64,000 nucleotides of DNA from an uncultured Lachnospiraceae bacterium (GTDB taxonomy: Bacteria > Bacillota > Clostridia > Lachnospirales > Lachnospiraceae), in contig CAKRFU010000013.1 in NCBI GenBank assembly GCA_934320845.1, positions 20,471 to 84,470 of the forward strand, written 5' to 3'. The notes beneath the pieces are model-generated. The model was not told the DNA's origin and did no database searches. It saw nothing but the letters and a program-made list of their open reading frames with translations. Positions 43,939 through 52,667 of the stretch are shown here, piece by piece; within the stretch, counting starts at the first letter, position 1; the number at the start of each line of letters is the position of its first letter. The position numbers and the translations under genes were made by a program.

Positions 43939-44780
43939 AATTTTTTTAGGAAAATCTTAGAAAAATAACTCAGGTGGTTATATCCGCAGGAAGTAGCAAT
44001 TGAAGTAATGCTGTATGAGGTTGTTTTTAACAAAATGCAGCTTAGTTCCATGCGGTATGCATTAAGATATGCTACAGGAGACTGCTGCATGTATTTTTTG
44101 AATATCTGACAGCATTTGCTACGGCTGATATTGCCAGAAGCAGCTATATCTTCAAGGTCAATGTTGTCATAATAGTGTAAAGTTATGTATGTTATCATTT
44201 TTTTTTGAATATGAATGTCGTTATTCTGTGATACAGGGTCAATATAAAGTTTTGAGTCTGTATGTTTGTAAATCTCATTCCAAATAATGTAAATGTCTCC
44301 GACCACTTCATAATCATTCATAAGTCCTGATTTATATTTGTTGTAAAGATTTGTAAGTTGTGTGCCGGGGAAGCCTGTTTTGAATTTATCGTGCGGAAAA
44401 TACCAATATTCTATTACCGAAGTTGTGATTATAGGTTTGACATATTTTTCGTACATAAAAATATTTGATTTTAACAGATTTGGATGAAAAAGTATACATG
44501 TAAAGATACACTCTTTGTTGTGGGCGGCATATCCAAAATGCATCTGATGAGAATTTACGATTACTGTATCTCCGGCTTTTAAATGAAGAATTTTTCCATT
44601 TATATCGTATATCATTTCACCGTCAAAAACATATATGATTTCAATGTCATCATGCCAATGACACAAAGCCCTCATATCAGTAAAGTTTGAAAGTTTTCGT
44701 GACTGAATTGTATATGGAATATCAGGGGAATCATATTGAATGATTTCCGCTGCGTTTTGTAACATATTTATATCAAGCAT
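43893..44780 (-). CDS. AraC-family transcriptional regulator with cupin domain
   Basis: About 295 residues. The N-terminal AraC-type cupin (about 25-150; CHWHDDIEIIYVFDGEMIYDINGKILHLKAGDTVIVNSHQMH) would bind an effector, often a sugar. The C-terminal AraC helix-turn-helix pair (about 195-292) reads DLEDIAASGNISRSKCCQIFKKYMQQSPVAYLNAYRM and SITSIATSCGYNHLSYFSKIFLKKFGCTPMEYRKKF. It is divergent from the GH5 cellulase, and paired sites lie between them, so control of that gene is likely. Start at 44780 uses AAAGGGG; ATG 44801 lacks a ribosome site. Confidence 0.9.
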   Translation of the reverse strand: MLDINMLQNAAEIIQYDSPDIPYTIQSRKLSNFTDMRALCHWHDDIEIIYVFDGEMIYDINGKILHLKAGDTVIVNSHQMHFGYAAHNKECIFTCILFHPNLLKSNIFMYEKYVKPIITTSVIEYWYFPHDKFKTGFPGTQLTNLYNKYKSGLMNDYEVVGDIYIIWNEIYKHTDSKLYIDPVSQNNDIHIQKKMITYITLHYYDNIDLEDIAASGNISRSKCCQIFKKYMQQSPVAYLNAYRMELSCILLKTTSYSITSIATSCGYNHLSYFSKIFLKKFGCTPMEYRKKFQSC

Positions 44781-44841
44781 AAGTTTTGCTGCCCCTTTCA
44801 TTTATCAAAACATCTAGTGTTAATTGTACCATATTACAAAC

Positions 44842-44906
44842 TGATACAAAAGTATAAAAATCTGATACTTTCGTGATAGTTATTTTTTATGTCTCGTTTT
44901 ATGATA
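44842..44906 (+). promoter_or_regulatory. AraC-type paired direct repeats and GH5 promoter
   Basis: CTGATAC occurs at 44842-44848 and 44863-44869, 21 bases apart in the same orientation, the spacing expected for an AraC-family dimer. A -10-like TATGAT lies at 44900-44905, and no good -35 is visible between, as expected for activation. Confidence 0.6.
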
Positions 44907-44938
44907 GAAGTAAAACAGAGAAAGGAAGGGTAGTATTT

Positions 44939-47362
44939 ATGAGAAAATACGGAAAAAAATTATTAGGCTTACTTTTAGCGGCCTCTTTGTTAGTGACAGG
45001 TGTTAATATTTCCGGTGTAAATTCATCTAAAGCAAGTGCAGCAGATGACTCGCAGAGAAATAATACAAATGTTGTAACAGATGGAAAGCTTTCAGACAGT
45101 AACTTGACAACAGAGCATTTATCAGCAAACGGTATCGCAACAAAAGATAACGGTCTGATGCGTGCAAATATTTCTTCAAAAGAGTTCATGACAAAAGATG
45201 GTATGGGTCTTGGATGGAACTTAGGTAATCAGTTGGAGGAAAGTAATGTATCGGGTTACCGTAAAACTGTTGAAGAGTGTGAGACAAATGCAGGAAATCC
45301 TGTTGCTACACAGAAAACTTTTGACGGATTAAAGAAAACAGGCGTAAATACAGTTCGTGTTCCAGTGGCTTGGTCAAATTTCCTTACTATGGAAATTCCA
45401 AAGGAAGATGGAACTGTTGAGAAGGTAACAGGTGCAAATAACATGTACAAGGCTGTAGATGCTATCAACACACCTATGGAGGGTGTTACACCTGCTACGG
45501 AGGATACATATTACCGCATAAGTACAGAGCTTATGGATCGTATTGAGACAGTAATCAACTATGGATTAAATGACGGAATGTACATTATCTTTAACATCCA
45601 CTGGGATGGTGGATGGTGGGGAATGTTCGGTGCTGAAGAATGGGATGGGACTCCTTTGGCACAGACGGACATGAAGAAGAATCCAATCCGTTATCAGGCA
45701 TATAAAAAGTATACAGATATTTGGAAACAGCTTTCTGAGCGTTTCAAAGAATATTCAGACCATGTAATTTTTGAGGGTGCAAACGAAGAGTTATCAGGCC
45801 GTTTAAATGATGATTTCAGAGACCCGAGCAAAGCACAGAATGACCAGACAGGTAAACTTCCTAAAGATGGAGATCAGATTTACCAGATGGTCAATGAAAT
45901 CAATCAGACATTCGTTGATATTGTTCGTGCTTCAGGCGGAAACAATGCATATCGTCAGCTTCTGATTCCGGGTACAGGTAATGAGTCATGTGTAATCGGA
46001 GGATATGAGGGAGATACATATGTAAATGATGGTGTTATGGATGAGCGTTTCCATATGCCTAATGACCCAGCCGAAGAATTGACAGGAAAGAAAAAAATGA
46101 GTATTTCTGTTCATTACTACGACCCAACTGTGTATGGAATCTCAGCTACAGTGACGACTTCTTGGGGATATCAGGATACATGGGGAACAGAGCAGGATAA
46201 AAAAGATATGGATAACAATCTCAGCCGTCTTGTTCCTAAGTTCTCTGACCAGGGTTACGGCGTTATTCTTGGTGAGTGCGGATGTGTTAAGGGATACAAA
46301 GATGGTGTAACAGACTATGCAGACACTATTTTCAAATTAGCATTGGAAAAAGGTATGTGCCCTGTATGGTGGGATGAAGGACATTACTATGACCGTTCTA
46401 AGGGTTATTGGTCTTATGTAGACCTTGGAGAGTCATTCATGAAAGTTTATGGCATCACATTAGACCCTGTTGCAGACAAAGAGTTCATCAACCCTAAACC
46501 ATTCTATACAGGAATCAAATCTGTTCCGTATACAAAGAACCAAAGTCCGAAGGTTGTTGCAACTTGGGAAGGCGAGTTCATGAGACATACAAATGCAGAA
46601 ACTTCTGATCTTTTGCTTCAGACCCGTCCGGATGATGTTACAAAGTTTGTAAATGCCAATGGCGGTATCGAAATCGGTATAAAGAAAACAACTAAAGAAG
46701 ACAATTTGAAAGCAGTTATTGATCAGGTATGCTGGAATATTTCGGTGACGACAGACTGGTCTAAGATTAAGGAGCCTTGTATAAGAGTTTACCCAATGGA
46801 CAATGATATTAGTAACAGTGCCGATCTTCAGCTCGGTTACATCGGTGCATACAAAGCTACAGATACAGGTGTATTGAACGGTAAACATGAGGTTGGAGAT
46901 ATGAAGGGCATTGTTAAATATGATGTAGATTACATGCCTGACTGCAACCAGATATGGAAGGACAAATATGTTCAGCTTGACAAAGAAGCATTAGCAGCTC
47001 TGCCTTGGCTTTGGGTAACAACAAACACTTATATTGGTGCTTCTTATGTTAAAATTGAAATCTGTGATGCCGCATACAATGCAGATGGTTCTGTATACGG
47101 TGAGCAGCAGACTAATAATACTACTACAAAGGCAACAGTTAAGAAAATTACTAAGAGTGTTAAGGTTAAGAAGAGCGTCAAAGTTAAGATTCGCTCTAAT
47201 AAAACTGAGAAAGCTGCAGTTAAGGTAGCAAAGAAGTCTATAGCTACAGCATCACTTAGCGGAAATAATGTTGTAATTAAGGGTAAGAAGAAAGGTACTA
47301 CAGTTGTTACTGTTACCACTAAGAAGAAGATTTACAAGATTACGGTTAAAGTAAAAAAATAG
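44939..47362 (+). CDS. Secreted GH5 endoglucanase (cellulase) with C-terminal binding and Ig-like modules
   Basis: 807 residues. Signal peptide 1-32 (MRKYGKKLLGLLLAASLLV, then cleavage near SKASA). GH5 barrel about 85-520: GLGWNLGNQLEE, NTVRVPVAW, FNIHWDGGWWG, acid/base Glu in FEGANEE (about 281), nucleophile Glu in GVILGECGC (about 446). About 535-730 is a beta-rich module, probably carbohydrate-binding. The last 75 residues form a very Lys-rich Ig-like (BIG2-type) domain that may hold the enzyme at the wall. ATG 44939 follows AAAGGAAGGG. It is likely controlled by the divergent AraC protein. Confidence 0.92.
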   Translation: MRKYGKKLLGLLLAASLLVTGVNISGVNSSKASAADDSQRNNTNVVTDGKLSDSNLTTEHLSANGIATKDNGLMRANISSKEFMTKDGMGLGWNLGNQLEESNVSGYRKTVEECETNAGNPVATQKTFDGLKKTGVNTVRVPVAWSNFLTMEIPKEDGTVEKVTGANNMYKAVDAINTPMEGVTPATEDTYYRISTELMDRIETVINYGLNDGMYIIFNIHWDGGWWGMFGAEEWDGTPLAQTDMKKNPIRYQAYKKYTDIWKQLSERFKEYSDHVIFEGANEELSGRLNDDFRDPSKAQNDQTGKLPKDGDQIYQMVNEINQTFVDIVRASGGNNAYRQLLIPGTGNESCVIGGYEGDTYVNDGVMDERFHMPNDPAEELTGKKKMSISVHYYDPTVYGISATVTTSWGYQDTWGTEQDKKDMDNNLSRLVPKFSDQGYGVILGECGCVKGYKDGVTDYADTIFKLALEKGMCPVWWDEGHYYDRSKGYWSYVDLGESFMKVYGITLDPVADKEFINPKPFYTGIKSVPYTKNQSPKVVATWEGEFMRHTNAETSDLLLQTRPDDVTKFVNANGGIEIGIKKTTKEDNLKAVIDQVCWNISVTTDWSKIKEPCIRVYPMDNDISNSADLQLGYIGAYKATDTGVLNGKHEVGDMKGIVKYDVDYMPDCNQIWKDKYVQLDKEALAALPWLWVTTNTYIGASYVKIEICDAAYNADGSVYGEQQTNNTTTKATVKKITKSVKVKKSVKVKIRSNKTEKAAVKVAKKSIATASLSGNNVVIKGKKKGTTVVTVTTKKKIYKITVKVKK

Positions 47363-47411
47363 GATATTAAAATATATCTGATTGCATAAAATATGCATCT
47401 AGTGTAAAATG

Positions 47412-47470
47412 AATACAGAAGCGGGTTAAATAACTTTTACAGGTTAATTTAGTTATGCTTCTGTATTTTT
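47412..47470 (+). terminator. Terminator after the GH5 gene
   Basis: Arms AATACAGAAGC (47412-47422) and GCTTCTGTATT (47457-47467) pair perfectly and run into TTTTT. The loop can form a smaller inner stem. Confidence 0.8.
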
Positions 47471-47511
47471 GTGTTCTAAAGTTTTTTATCCGGAAAGGAG
47501 GATGAAGTTAT

Positions 47512-48879
47512 ATGAAATATGACATTATAATTGTAGGTGCTGGTCCGGGAGGAATCTTTGCATCATATGAACTTGTAAAGAAGAATCCCGAAGTTAGAGT
47601 TGCCGTATTTGAGACTGGTCATTCTCTTGAAAAACGAGTTTGTCCTATAGATGGAGACAAGATAAAAAGCTGTATAAATTGTAAAAGCTGTTCGATTATG
47701 AATGGTTTTGGAGGTGCAGGAGCTTTCTCAGACGGAAAATATAATATAACAAATCAATTTGGCGGCACACTGTATGAATATATAGGAAAAAATAAGGCAC
47801 TTGACCTTATGTATTATGTTGACGAATTGAATCTTAAATATGGCGGAGAGGGAACAAAGCTTTACTCTACAGCAAATACTGAGATAAAGAAATTATGCGT
47901 GCAGAATGGACTTCACCTGCTTGATGCATCAGTAAGACATTTGGGAACAGATAAGAACTATGTTGTTTTGGAAAATCTTTATGCAGAACTCAAAGATAAG
48001 GTGGATTTTTATTTTGATACACCTGTGGACAGTGTTTTACAGAATGGAGACGGTTATATCATAAAAACTGCTAAGGGTGATTATGAGTGTGATAAATGTA
48101 TTATATCGGCAGGAAGAAGCGGCAGTAAATGGATGGAAAAAGTCTGTTCAGAGCTTAATATTCCGACAAAATCAAATCGTGTTGACATCGGTGTGAGAGT
48201 GGAACTTCCGGCAGAGGTATTTTCGCATCTTACAGATGAGCTTTATGAGAGCAAAATTGTTTACAGGACGGCAAAATTTGAAGATTTGGTTCGTACATTC
48301 TGTATGAACCCACATGGTGTTGTCGTAAATGAAAATACAAACGGAATAGTTACGGTAAACGGTCACAGTTATGAAGACCCAAGCAAACATACTGAAAATA
48401 CAAACTTTGCACTTTTGGTTGCAAAACATTTTTCAGAGCCGTTCAGAGACAGTAACGGATATGGTGAGAGTATAGCAAAACTTTCAAATATGCTTGGTGG
48501 AGGTGTTCTGGTTCAGAGATTTGGTGACCTTATAAGAGGCAGACGAAGCAATGCAACACGTATAGCAGAGGGTTTTGTGACACCTACACTTTCTGCAACA
48601 CCAGGCGATTTGAGTCTTGTAATGCCAAAGAGAATACTTGACGGTATAATTGAAATGATTTATGCGCTTGATAAGATTGCACCGGGAACAGCAAACGATG
48701 ATACACTTTTATATGGTGTTGAAGTTAAGTTCTACAATATGGAAGTTGAGATTGATGAAAATCTTGAAACTCCGCTTAAAGGACTCTATGTTATCGGCGA
48801 CTGCAGCGGTGTGACACATTCGCTGTCTCATGCGTCAGCAAGCGGTGTTCATGTTGCAAGAGCTATTTCAGGCGAGTAA
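47512..48879 (+). CDS. FAD-dependent oxidoreductase (COG2509 type)
   Basis: 455 residues. N-terminal dinucleotide loop IIVGAGPGGIFASYEL (about 4-19), a Cys-rich segment CPIDGDKIKSCINCKSCSIMNGFGGAGAFSDGKYN (about 45-80), and a C-terminal FAD motif LKGLYVIGDCSGVTHSLSHASASG. This group of uncharacterised flavoproteins is common in anaerobes; the substrate is unknown. The Cys cluster suggests a bound Fe-S centre or a metal, which is inference. A strong GGAAAGGAGG precedes the ATG; the next gene follows after 25 bases and may be cotranscribed. Confidence 0.85.
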   Translation: MKYDIIIVGAGPGGIFASYELVKKNPEVRVAVFETGHSLEKRVCPIDGDKIKSCINCKSCSIMNGFGGAGAFSDGKYNITNQFGGTLYEYIGKNKALDLMYYVDELNLKYGGEGTKLYSTANTEIKKLCVQNGLHLLDASVRHLGTDKNYVVLENLYAELKDKVDFYFDTPVDSVLQNGDGYIIKTAKGDYECDKCIISAGRSGSKWMEKVCSELNIPTKSNRVDIGVRVELPAEVFSHLTDELYESKIVYRTAKFEDLVRTFCMNPHGVVVNENTNGIVTVNGHSYEDPSKHTENTNFALLVAKHFSEPFRDSNGYGESIAKLSNMLGGGVLVQRFGDLIRGRRSNATRIAEGFVTPTLSATPGDLSLVMPKRILDGIIEMIYALDKIAPGTANDDTLLYGVEVKFYNMEVEIDENLETPLKGLYVIGDCSGVTHSLSHASASGVHVARAISGE

Positions 48880-48904
48880 TAATATCACGAAATGAGGAAT
48901 ACAA

Positions 48905-49867
48905 ATGGCAGAAAATTATTCATTTTTTTCAAATAAAAAATGCGAATATTTTCCATGTCACAAAGTATCAGATAAAATAGCAGAGGAGGACTTTAATTGC
49001 CTTTTCTGCTATTGTCCTTTATATCTTAAAGAAAGGTGTCCCGGAAATCCTGTTTATTTTGTGACAGCTAATGGAGAGAGAATAAAAGATTGTTCAGAAT
49101 GTACTTTTCCGCATAGGGCAGCAAATTACGGCAAAGTGATAGAATGTCTTATGGAGAAAGATGATATACTTGAAGTGGAAATAAATGAGCTGATTGTGGA
49201 TATGGAAGCAGAAATTGAAAAGTCTTGTGGATTTGACACGATGGATGCGGAGATGAAGAGACAGCATAAAGAAATTATAAGTGCATCATATGATAAATTT
49301 TTTGTGGGAAAAAGAATAGAAGTTTTATTGAAAGAGTTCGATAAGAGTGTTGTTACATCAGAGGACTTTATGTTTGGAGAAGAAAAAATAAATTGTAATG
49401 CACTCGAGAGAATGAACGTAAAAGATGGAGATATAGATTGCATTTATCTTTATACATTTGGAATAAAGGAAATCGATGAGAGAAAATTAAAAGAAAGTTC
49501 TCTTCTTGAAAAATACTATGTTGAATGTTTGATGATAGCTGCAACAGACGTACTAAGAGACTGGCTTAGGAAGTATATTGAGAGGAAGCATAGCGTGAGA
49601 CATAAAAAATATGTATCAGACTCTTTCGGTCCGGGATTTTATGGAATGGATGTAGATGCGGTTCCAAAGCTTGTAAAGCTGATAGATGGTGAAAAAGTAG
49701 GAGTTTCTGTTGATGAAAATGGGAATATGCATCCGGTAAAAAGCTGTGTAGGAATTTTTGTTGTGACGAAAAAAGAGTGTGTGGAAAGAATTAAGGATTG
49801 TGCATTTTGTATTGGGAATAAGGGTGGATGTGCAGTATGTCGAGGAGAAAAAAGGAAAATGGTGTAA
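48905..49867 (+). CDS. Fusion of Cys-rich small domain and B12-dependent methionine synthase activation domain
   Basis: 320 residues. The N-terminal Cys-rich domain (about 8-75) holds CEYFPCHK, FNCLFCYCPLYLKERCPGNP and CSECTFPH, as in the small Cys-rich proteins near cobalamin genes. The rest (about 120-300) matches the MetH reactivation domain: YLYTFG, SFGPGFYGMDVDAVPKL, MHPVKSCVGIFVV. It ends with another cluster, CAFCIGNKGGCAVC. A role in reductive reactivation of a corrinoid protein is suggested; no MetH is in the window. This combination is unusual to my knowledge. Confidence 0.8.
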   Translation: MAENYSFFSNKKCEYFPCHKVSDKIAEEDFNCLFCYCPLYLKERCPGNPVYFVTANGERIKDCSECTFPHRAANYGKVIECLMEKDDILEVEINELIVDMEAEIEKSCGFDTMDAEMKRQHKEIISASYDKFFVGKRIEVLLKEFDKSVVTSEDFMFGEEKINCNALERMNVKDGDIDCIYLYTFGIKEIDERKLKESSLLEKYYVECLMIAATDVLRDWLRKYIERKHSVRHKKYVSDSFGPGFYGMDVDAVPKLVKLIDGEKVGVSVDENGNMHPVKSCVGIFVVTKKECVERIKDCAFCIGNKGGCAVCRGEKRKMV

Positions 49868-49929
49868 AGAATTTGACTAAAAGCGCGAAATATGTAAGTA
49901 AAAATTTGGATATATATGTAAAAAAATGG

Positions 49930-49958
49930 TTGCAATCTAAAATGACTTGTGCTATACT
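49930..49958 (+). promoter_or_regulatory. Promoter of the ammonium transporter operon
   Basis: TTGCAA (49930-49935), a 17-base spacer, TATACT (49953-49958). Transcription would start near 49965. Confidence 0.65.
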
Positions 49959-49972
49959 GCGAAGCATGACGA

Positions 49973-50012
49973 AGATGTCTAAAGCTTGAGAAAGCTCTAG
50001 GCATCTTTTTTG
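49973..50012 (+). terminator. Attenuator-like terminator in the amtB leader
   Basis: AGATGTCT (49973-49980) pairs with AGGCATCT (49999-50006); inside, AGCTT pairs with AAGCT. T6 follows. It lies between the promoter and amtB, so it must be bypassed for expression. amt and glnA leaders in Clostridia are often controlled by antitermination; no antiterminator fold was identified here. Confidence 0.75.
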
Positions 50013-50051
50013 TTTTTAGAGAATATATTTTGGGAAGAGAGGTAAAGTTTT

Positions 50052-51293
50052 ATGAATTCAGGCGATACAGCATTTATGCTTATTTGTACGGCATTTGTGT
50101 TTTTTATGACACCGGGACTTGCATTTTTTTACGGGGGTCTTGTAAGGAGAAAAAATGTATGTAATACAATGATGGCGTGTGTTTCAATCATGGGACTGTC
50201 AGTTGTAATGTGGACATTGTTTGGTTATTCTCTTGCTTTTGGAGGCAATCATGGAGGGATTATAGGTGATTTAAGATGGATTGGTTTAAATCATGTTGGA
50301 ATGAAACCGGGTCCATATGCGGATACAATACCGCATCTTGTATTCTGTGCATTTCAGATGATGTTTGCCATGATAACACCTGCACTTATAACGGGTTCTC
50401 TTGTTGGAAGAATGAAATTTAAGGCATTATTTATATTTGTTGCAATATGGTCAGTAATAGTTTATTATCCGATGGCTCATATGGTATGGGGTGAAGGAGG
50501 ACTTCTCGCAGCAATGGGTTCTGTCGATTTCGCAGGCGGAGATGTGGTACATATAAGTTCCGGTGTAAGTGCGCTTGTTCTTGCGATTATTCTTGGCAGA
50601 CGACGCGGTTATGAAGTTACGACATACCGTATTCACAATATTCCGTTTGTTGTGCTTGGAGCATCACTTCTCTGGTTTGGCTGGTTTGGATTCAATGCAG
50701 GAAGTTCACTTAAAGCAGATGGACTTGCGGCTCATGCGTTTATGACATCAGCAATTTCAGCAGCTTCAGCACTTCTTTCATGGATGCTTATTGATACTGT
50801 TATCAGTAAAAAGACAACGCTTGTCGGAGCAAGTACGGGTCTTGTTGTAGGTCTTGTAGCAATCACACCGGGAGCAGGTTTTGTGCCAATCTGGGCTTCG
50901 TTTATCATCGGGGCACTTGTAAGTCCGATATGCTATTTTGGAGTGGCACTTATAAAGAAAAAGCTTAAAATAGATGATGCACTTGATGCTTTTGGCTGTC
51001 ATGGTATCGGTGGTATCTGGGGAGGAATTGCGACAGGTATATTTACACAGAAATCAATAAACAGCACGGCAAAATGGGATGGACTTATATTTGGTGATTA
51101 TCACTTGTTTGCTGCACAGATAGCTGGTATTCTTGTAACAGCGGCTGTGGCAGTTGTGGGAACTTTAATATGCGTAGCAATTGTAAGATTATTTACACCG
51201 TTGCGTGTTGATAAGCGTGATGAACAGCTTGGACTTGATATTTCACAGCATGGAGAGAGTGCTTATCCAAGTTTCAACGGACTTGACCAGTAA
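50052..51293 (+). CDS. amtB: Ammonium transporter AmtB
   Basis: Trimeric membrane channel for ammonium; 413 residues with eleven helices. Recognisable segments: TPGLAFFYGGLVRRKNVCNTMM (about 19-40), the pore Phe region FQMMFAMITPALITGS, the twin-His residues in YYPMAHMVWGEGG and in DAFGCHGIGGIWGGIATG (His about 143 and 318), and LWFGWFGFNAGSS. The P-II gene follows after 29 bases, the usual glnK-amtB pairing in reverse order. Confidence 0.97.
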   Translation: MNSGDTAFMLICTAFVFFMTPGLAFFYGGLVRRKNVCNTMMACVSIMGLSVVMWTLFGYSLAFGGNHGGIIGDLRWIGLNHVGMKPGPYADTIPHLVFCAFQMMFAMITPALITGSLVGRMKFKALFIFVAIWSVIVYYPMAHMVWGEGGLLAAMGSVDFAGGDVVHISSGVSALVLAIILGRRRGYEVTTYRIHNIPFVVLGASLLWFGWFGFNAGSSLKADGLAAHAFMTSAISAASALLSWMLIDTVISKKTTLVGASTGLVVGLVAITPGAGFVPIWASFIIGALVSPICYFGVALIKKKLKIDDALDAFGCHGIGGIWGGIATGIFTQKSINSTAKWDGLIFGDYHLFAAQIAGILVTAAVAVVGTLICVAIVRLFTPLRVDKRDEQLGLDISQHGESAYPSFNGLDQ

Positions 51294-51322
51294 AGAGAGT
51301 GTTGTCTAGGAGGATGATATAT

Positions 51323-51679
51323 ATGATGATTAAAATAGATGCTTTTATAAGAGAAGAAAAGTTTGAAGATGTAAAAGCTGCATTAAATTCAATAGGTGTA
51401 AATGGAATGACTGTTTCACAGGTTATGGGATGTGGAATTCAACGAGGATATAAAGAGGTTGTAAGAGGTATGCAGGTTGACATGCAGATGCAGCCTAAGA
51501 TCAAATTTGAGATTGTTGTTTCATCTGAAGAATGGGAAAAAAAGACGATAGATGCCATTCAGGAGGCTGCATTTACAGGAGAAACCGGTGACGGAAAGAT
51601 TTTCAGCTACGAGATAAGAACAGCTCAGAAGATCAGAACAAAGGAAACGGGTTACGACGCTATTCAGGCAACTGAATAA
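51323..51679 (+). CDS. Nitrogen regulatory protein P-II (GlnB/GlnK family)
   Basis: 118 residues. P-II core: IKIDAFIREEKFEDVKAALNSIGVNGMTVSQV, T-loop RGYKEVVRGMQVDMQMQPK, and GDGKIFSYEI (B-loop). The Tyr uridylylated in enterobacterial P-II is replaced by Val, and the AmtB-contacting Arg is kept, so control is probably by ligands alone. The C-terminal RTKETGYDAIQ differs from enteric proteins. AGGAGGATG upstream fits ATG 51323 or 51326. It likely plugs the adjacent AmtB. Confidence 0.93.
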   Translation: MMIKIDAFIREEKFEDVKAALNSIGVNGMTVSQVMGCGIQRGYKEVVRGMQVDMQMQPKIKFEIVVSSEEWEKKTIDAIQEAAFTGETGDGKIFSYEIRTAQKIRTKETGYDAIQATE

Positions 51680-51700
51680 TATTATTTTATACAATTCGTT

Positions 51701-52258
51701 TTGTACCCTAGATTTCGCAATGAGGTATTTCCAAAACTGTCACTTGGAACGTGGACATATATTTTTCAAGGGCTTCTGGTAATTACACTTATGGTTTTGA
51801 AAAAAAGATTTGTCCCGTCATATCTTTTTAGCTTTGTAGCAGGATTTCTGTTTGGTGAGCTTATGGATGTACATGAATTGTGGATAACAAAACTGCCATT
51901 GTCAATACCACTTAGAATATTTTACTTTGTGTTGAGTTACATAATACTTTGTTTTGGTATTGCATTGTCAAATCGCTGCAAATTGCCGATAATTCCGACA
52001 GATTTATTTCCAAGGGATTTGTCGGAGATAATAAACAAACCTTATTCGAGAGTGAAGATTATATTCGATGTAACCTGTCTTTTTGTAACGGCATGCCTGA
52101 CATATTTTACATTAGGAAAGATTTTAGGACTTGGAATAGGAACTGTTGTAGCTGCGTTTACAATGGGTAAGGGTGTTGCCATTGCGGGAAGTATAATTGA
52201 TAAGAAAGTAACATTTGTATCAGTGCTTCAAAGAGAGCCGGATGTAGAAGTAGATTAA
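51701..52258 (+). pseudogene. YczE/DUF6198-type membrane protein, N-terminally truncated
   Basis: The open frame begins inside the family: VFPKLSLGTWTYIFQGLLVITLMVLKKRFVPSYLFSFVAGFLFGELMD corresponds to the middle of YczE-like proteins, which normally have a further 40-50 N-terminal residues including the first helix. Four helices follow. No ATG or ribosome site fits: the frame can only begin at a TTG (51701) after unrelated AT-rich sequence, 22 bases from the P-II stop. An upstream deletion is the simplest reading. The rest of the frame is intact, so the loss may be recent. Confidence 0.65.
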
Positions 52259-52392
52259 TTATTTCCGTATCGCATGTGTGAACAGCAGTGTTGATTAGTT
52301 AAAGTAATCAATAATTAAAGTATAAATGTACTTTCGGTATCTTCTCAAACGAATCATTTCGAGAACACATTATAAAAATAAAGGAAGATGCT

Positions 52393-52503
52393 ATGTATTT
52401 TGATGAAGTAAAGAAAAAATTCGGTTTTGGATGCATGAGACTTCCAATGCTTGAAAACGGAAAAGATGTTGATATTTCAGAAGCAACAAAAATAGCGATT
52501 TAA
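52393..52503 (+). pseudogene. Aldo/keto reductase remnant (first 36 codons)
   Basis: Behind AAGGAAG, ATG 52393 encodes MYFDEVKKKFGFGCMRLPML, the typical start of Lachnospiraceae aldo/keto reductases, then runs out of similarity and ends at TAA 52501 after 36 codons. The catalytic barrel is gone; a terminator-like palindrome follows. A 3' deletion remnant. Confidence 0.75.
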
Positions 52504-52524
52504 ATTTTATAAAATAAATTGTGC

Positions 52525-52561
52525 ACAACCTATTGACAAAAATGTCACTAGGTTGTATTTT
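52525..52561 (+). promoter_or_regulatory. 32-bp palindrome overlapping a possible gpx promoter
   Basis: ACAACCTA-T-TGACA-AAAA-TGTCA-C-TAGGTTGT (52525-52556) is symmetrical at 13 of 14 arm positions. TTGACA (52533-52538), a 17-base spacer and TATTTT (52556-52561) would place the promoter -35 inside it. It could be an operator for the OhrR-type repressor downstream, or a terminator for the remnant upstream (ATTTTAA follows). Confidence 0.5.
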
Positions 52562-52667
52562 AATGCACATAAAGATTGTGAGCAATTAAATTGAACAAAA
52601 TATTATAAACGAAATAAAAGTTATTATATTTATAACTGCAAAATAAAAAACAGGAGGTAATGGCATA

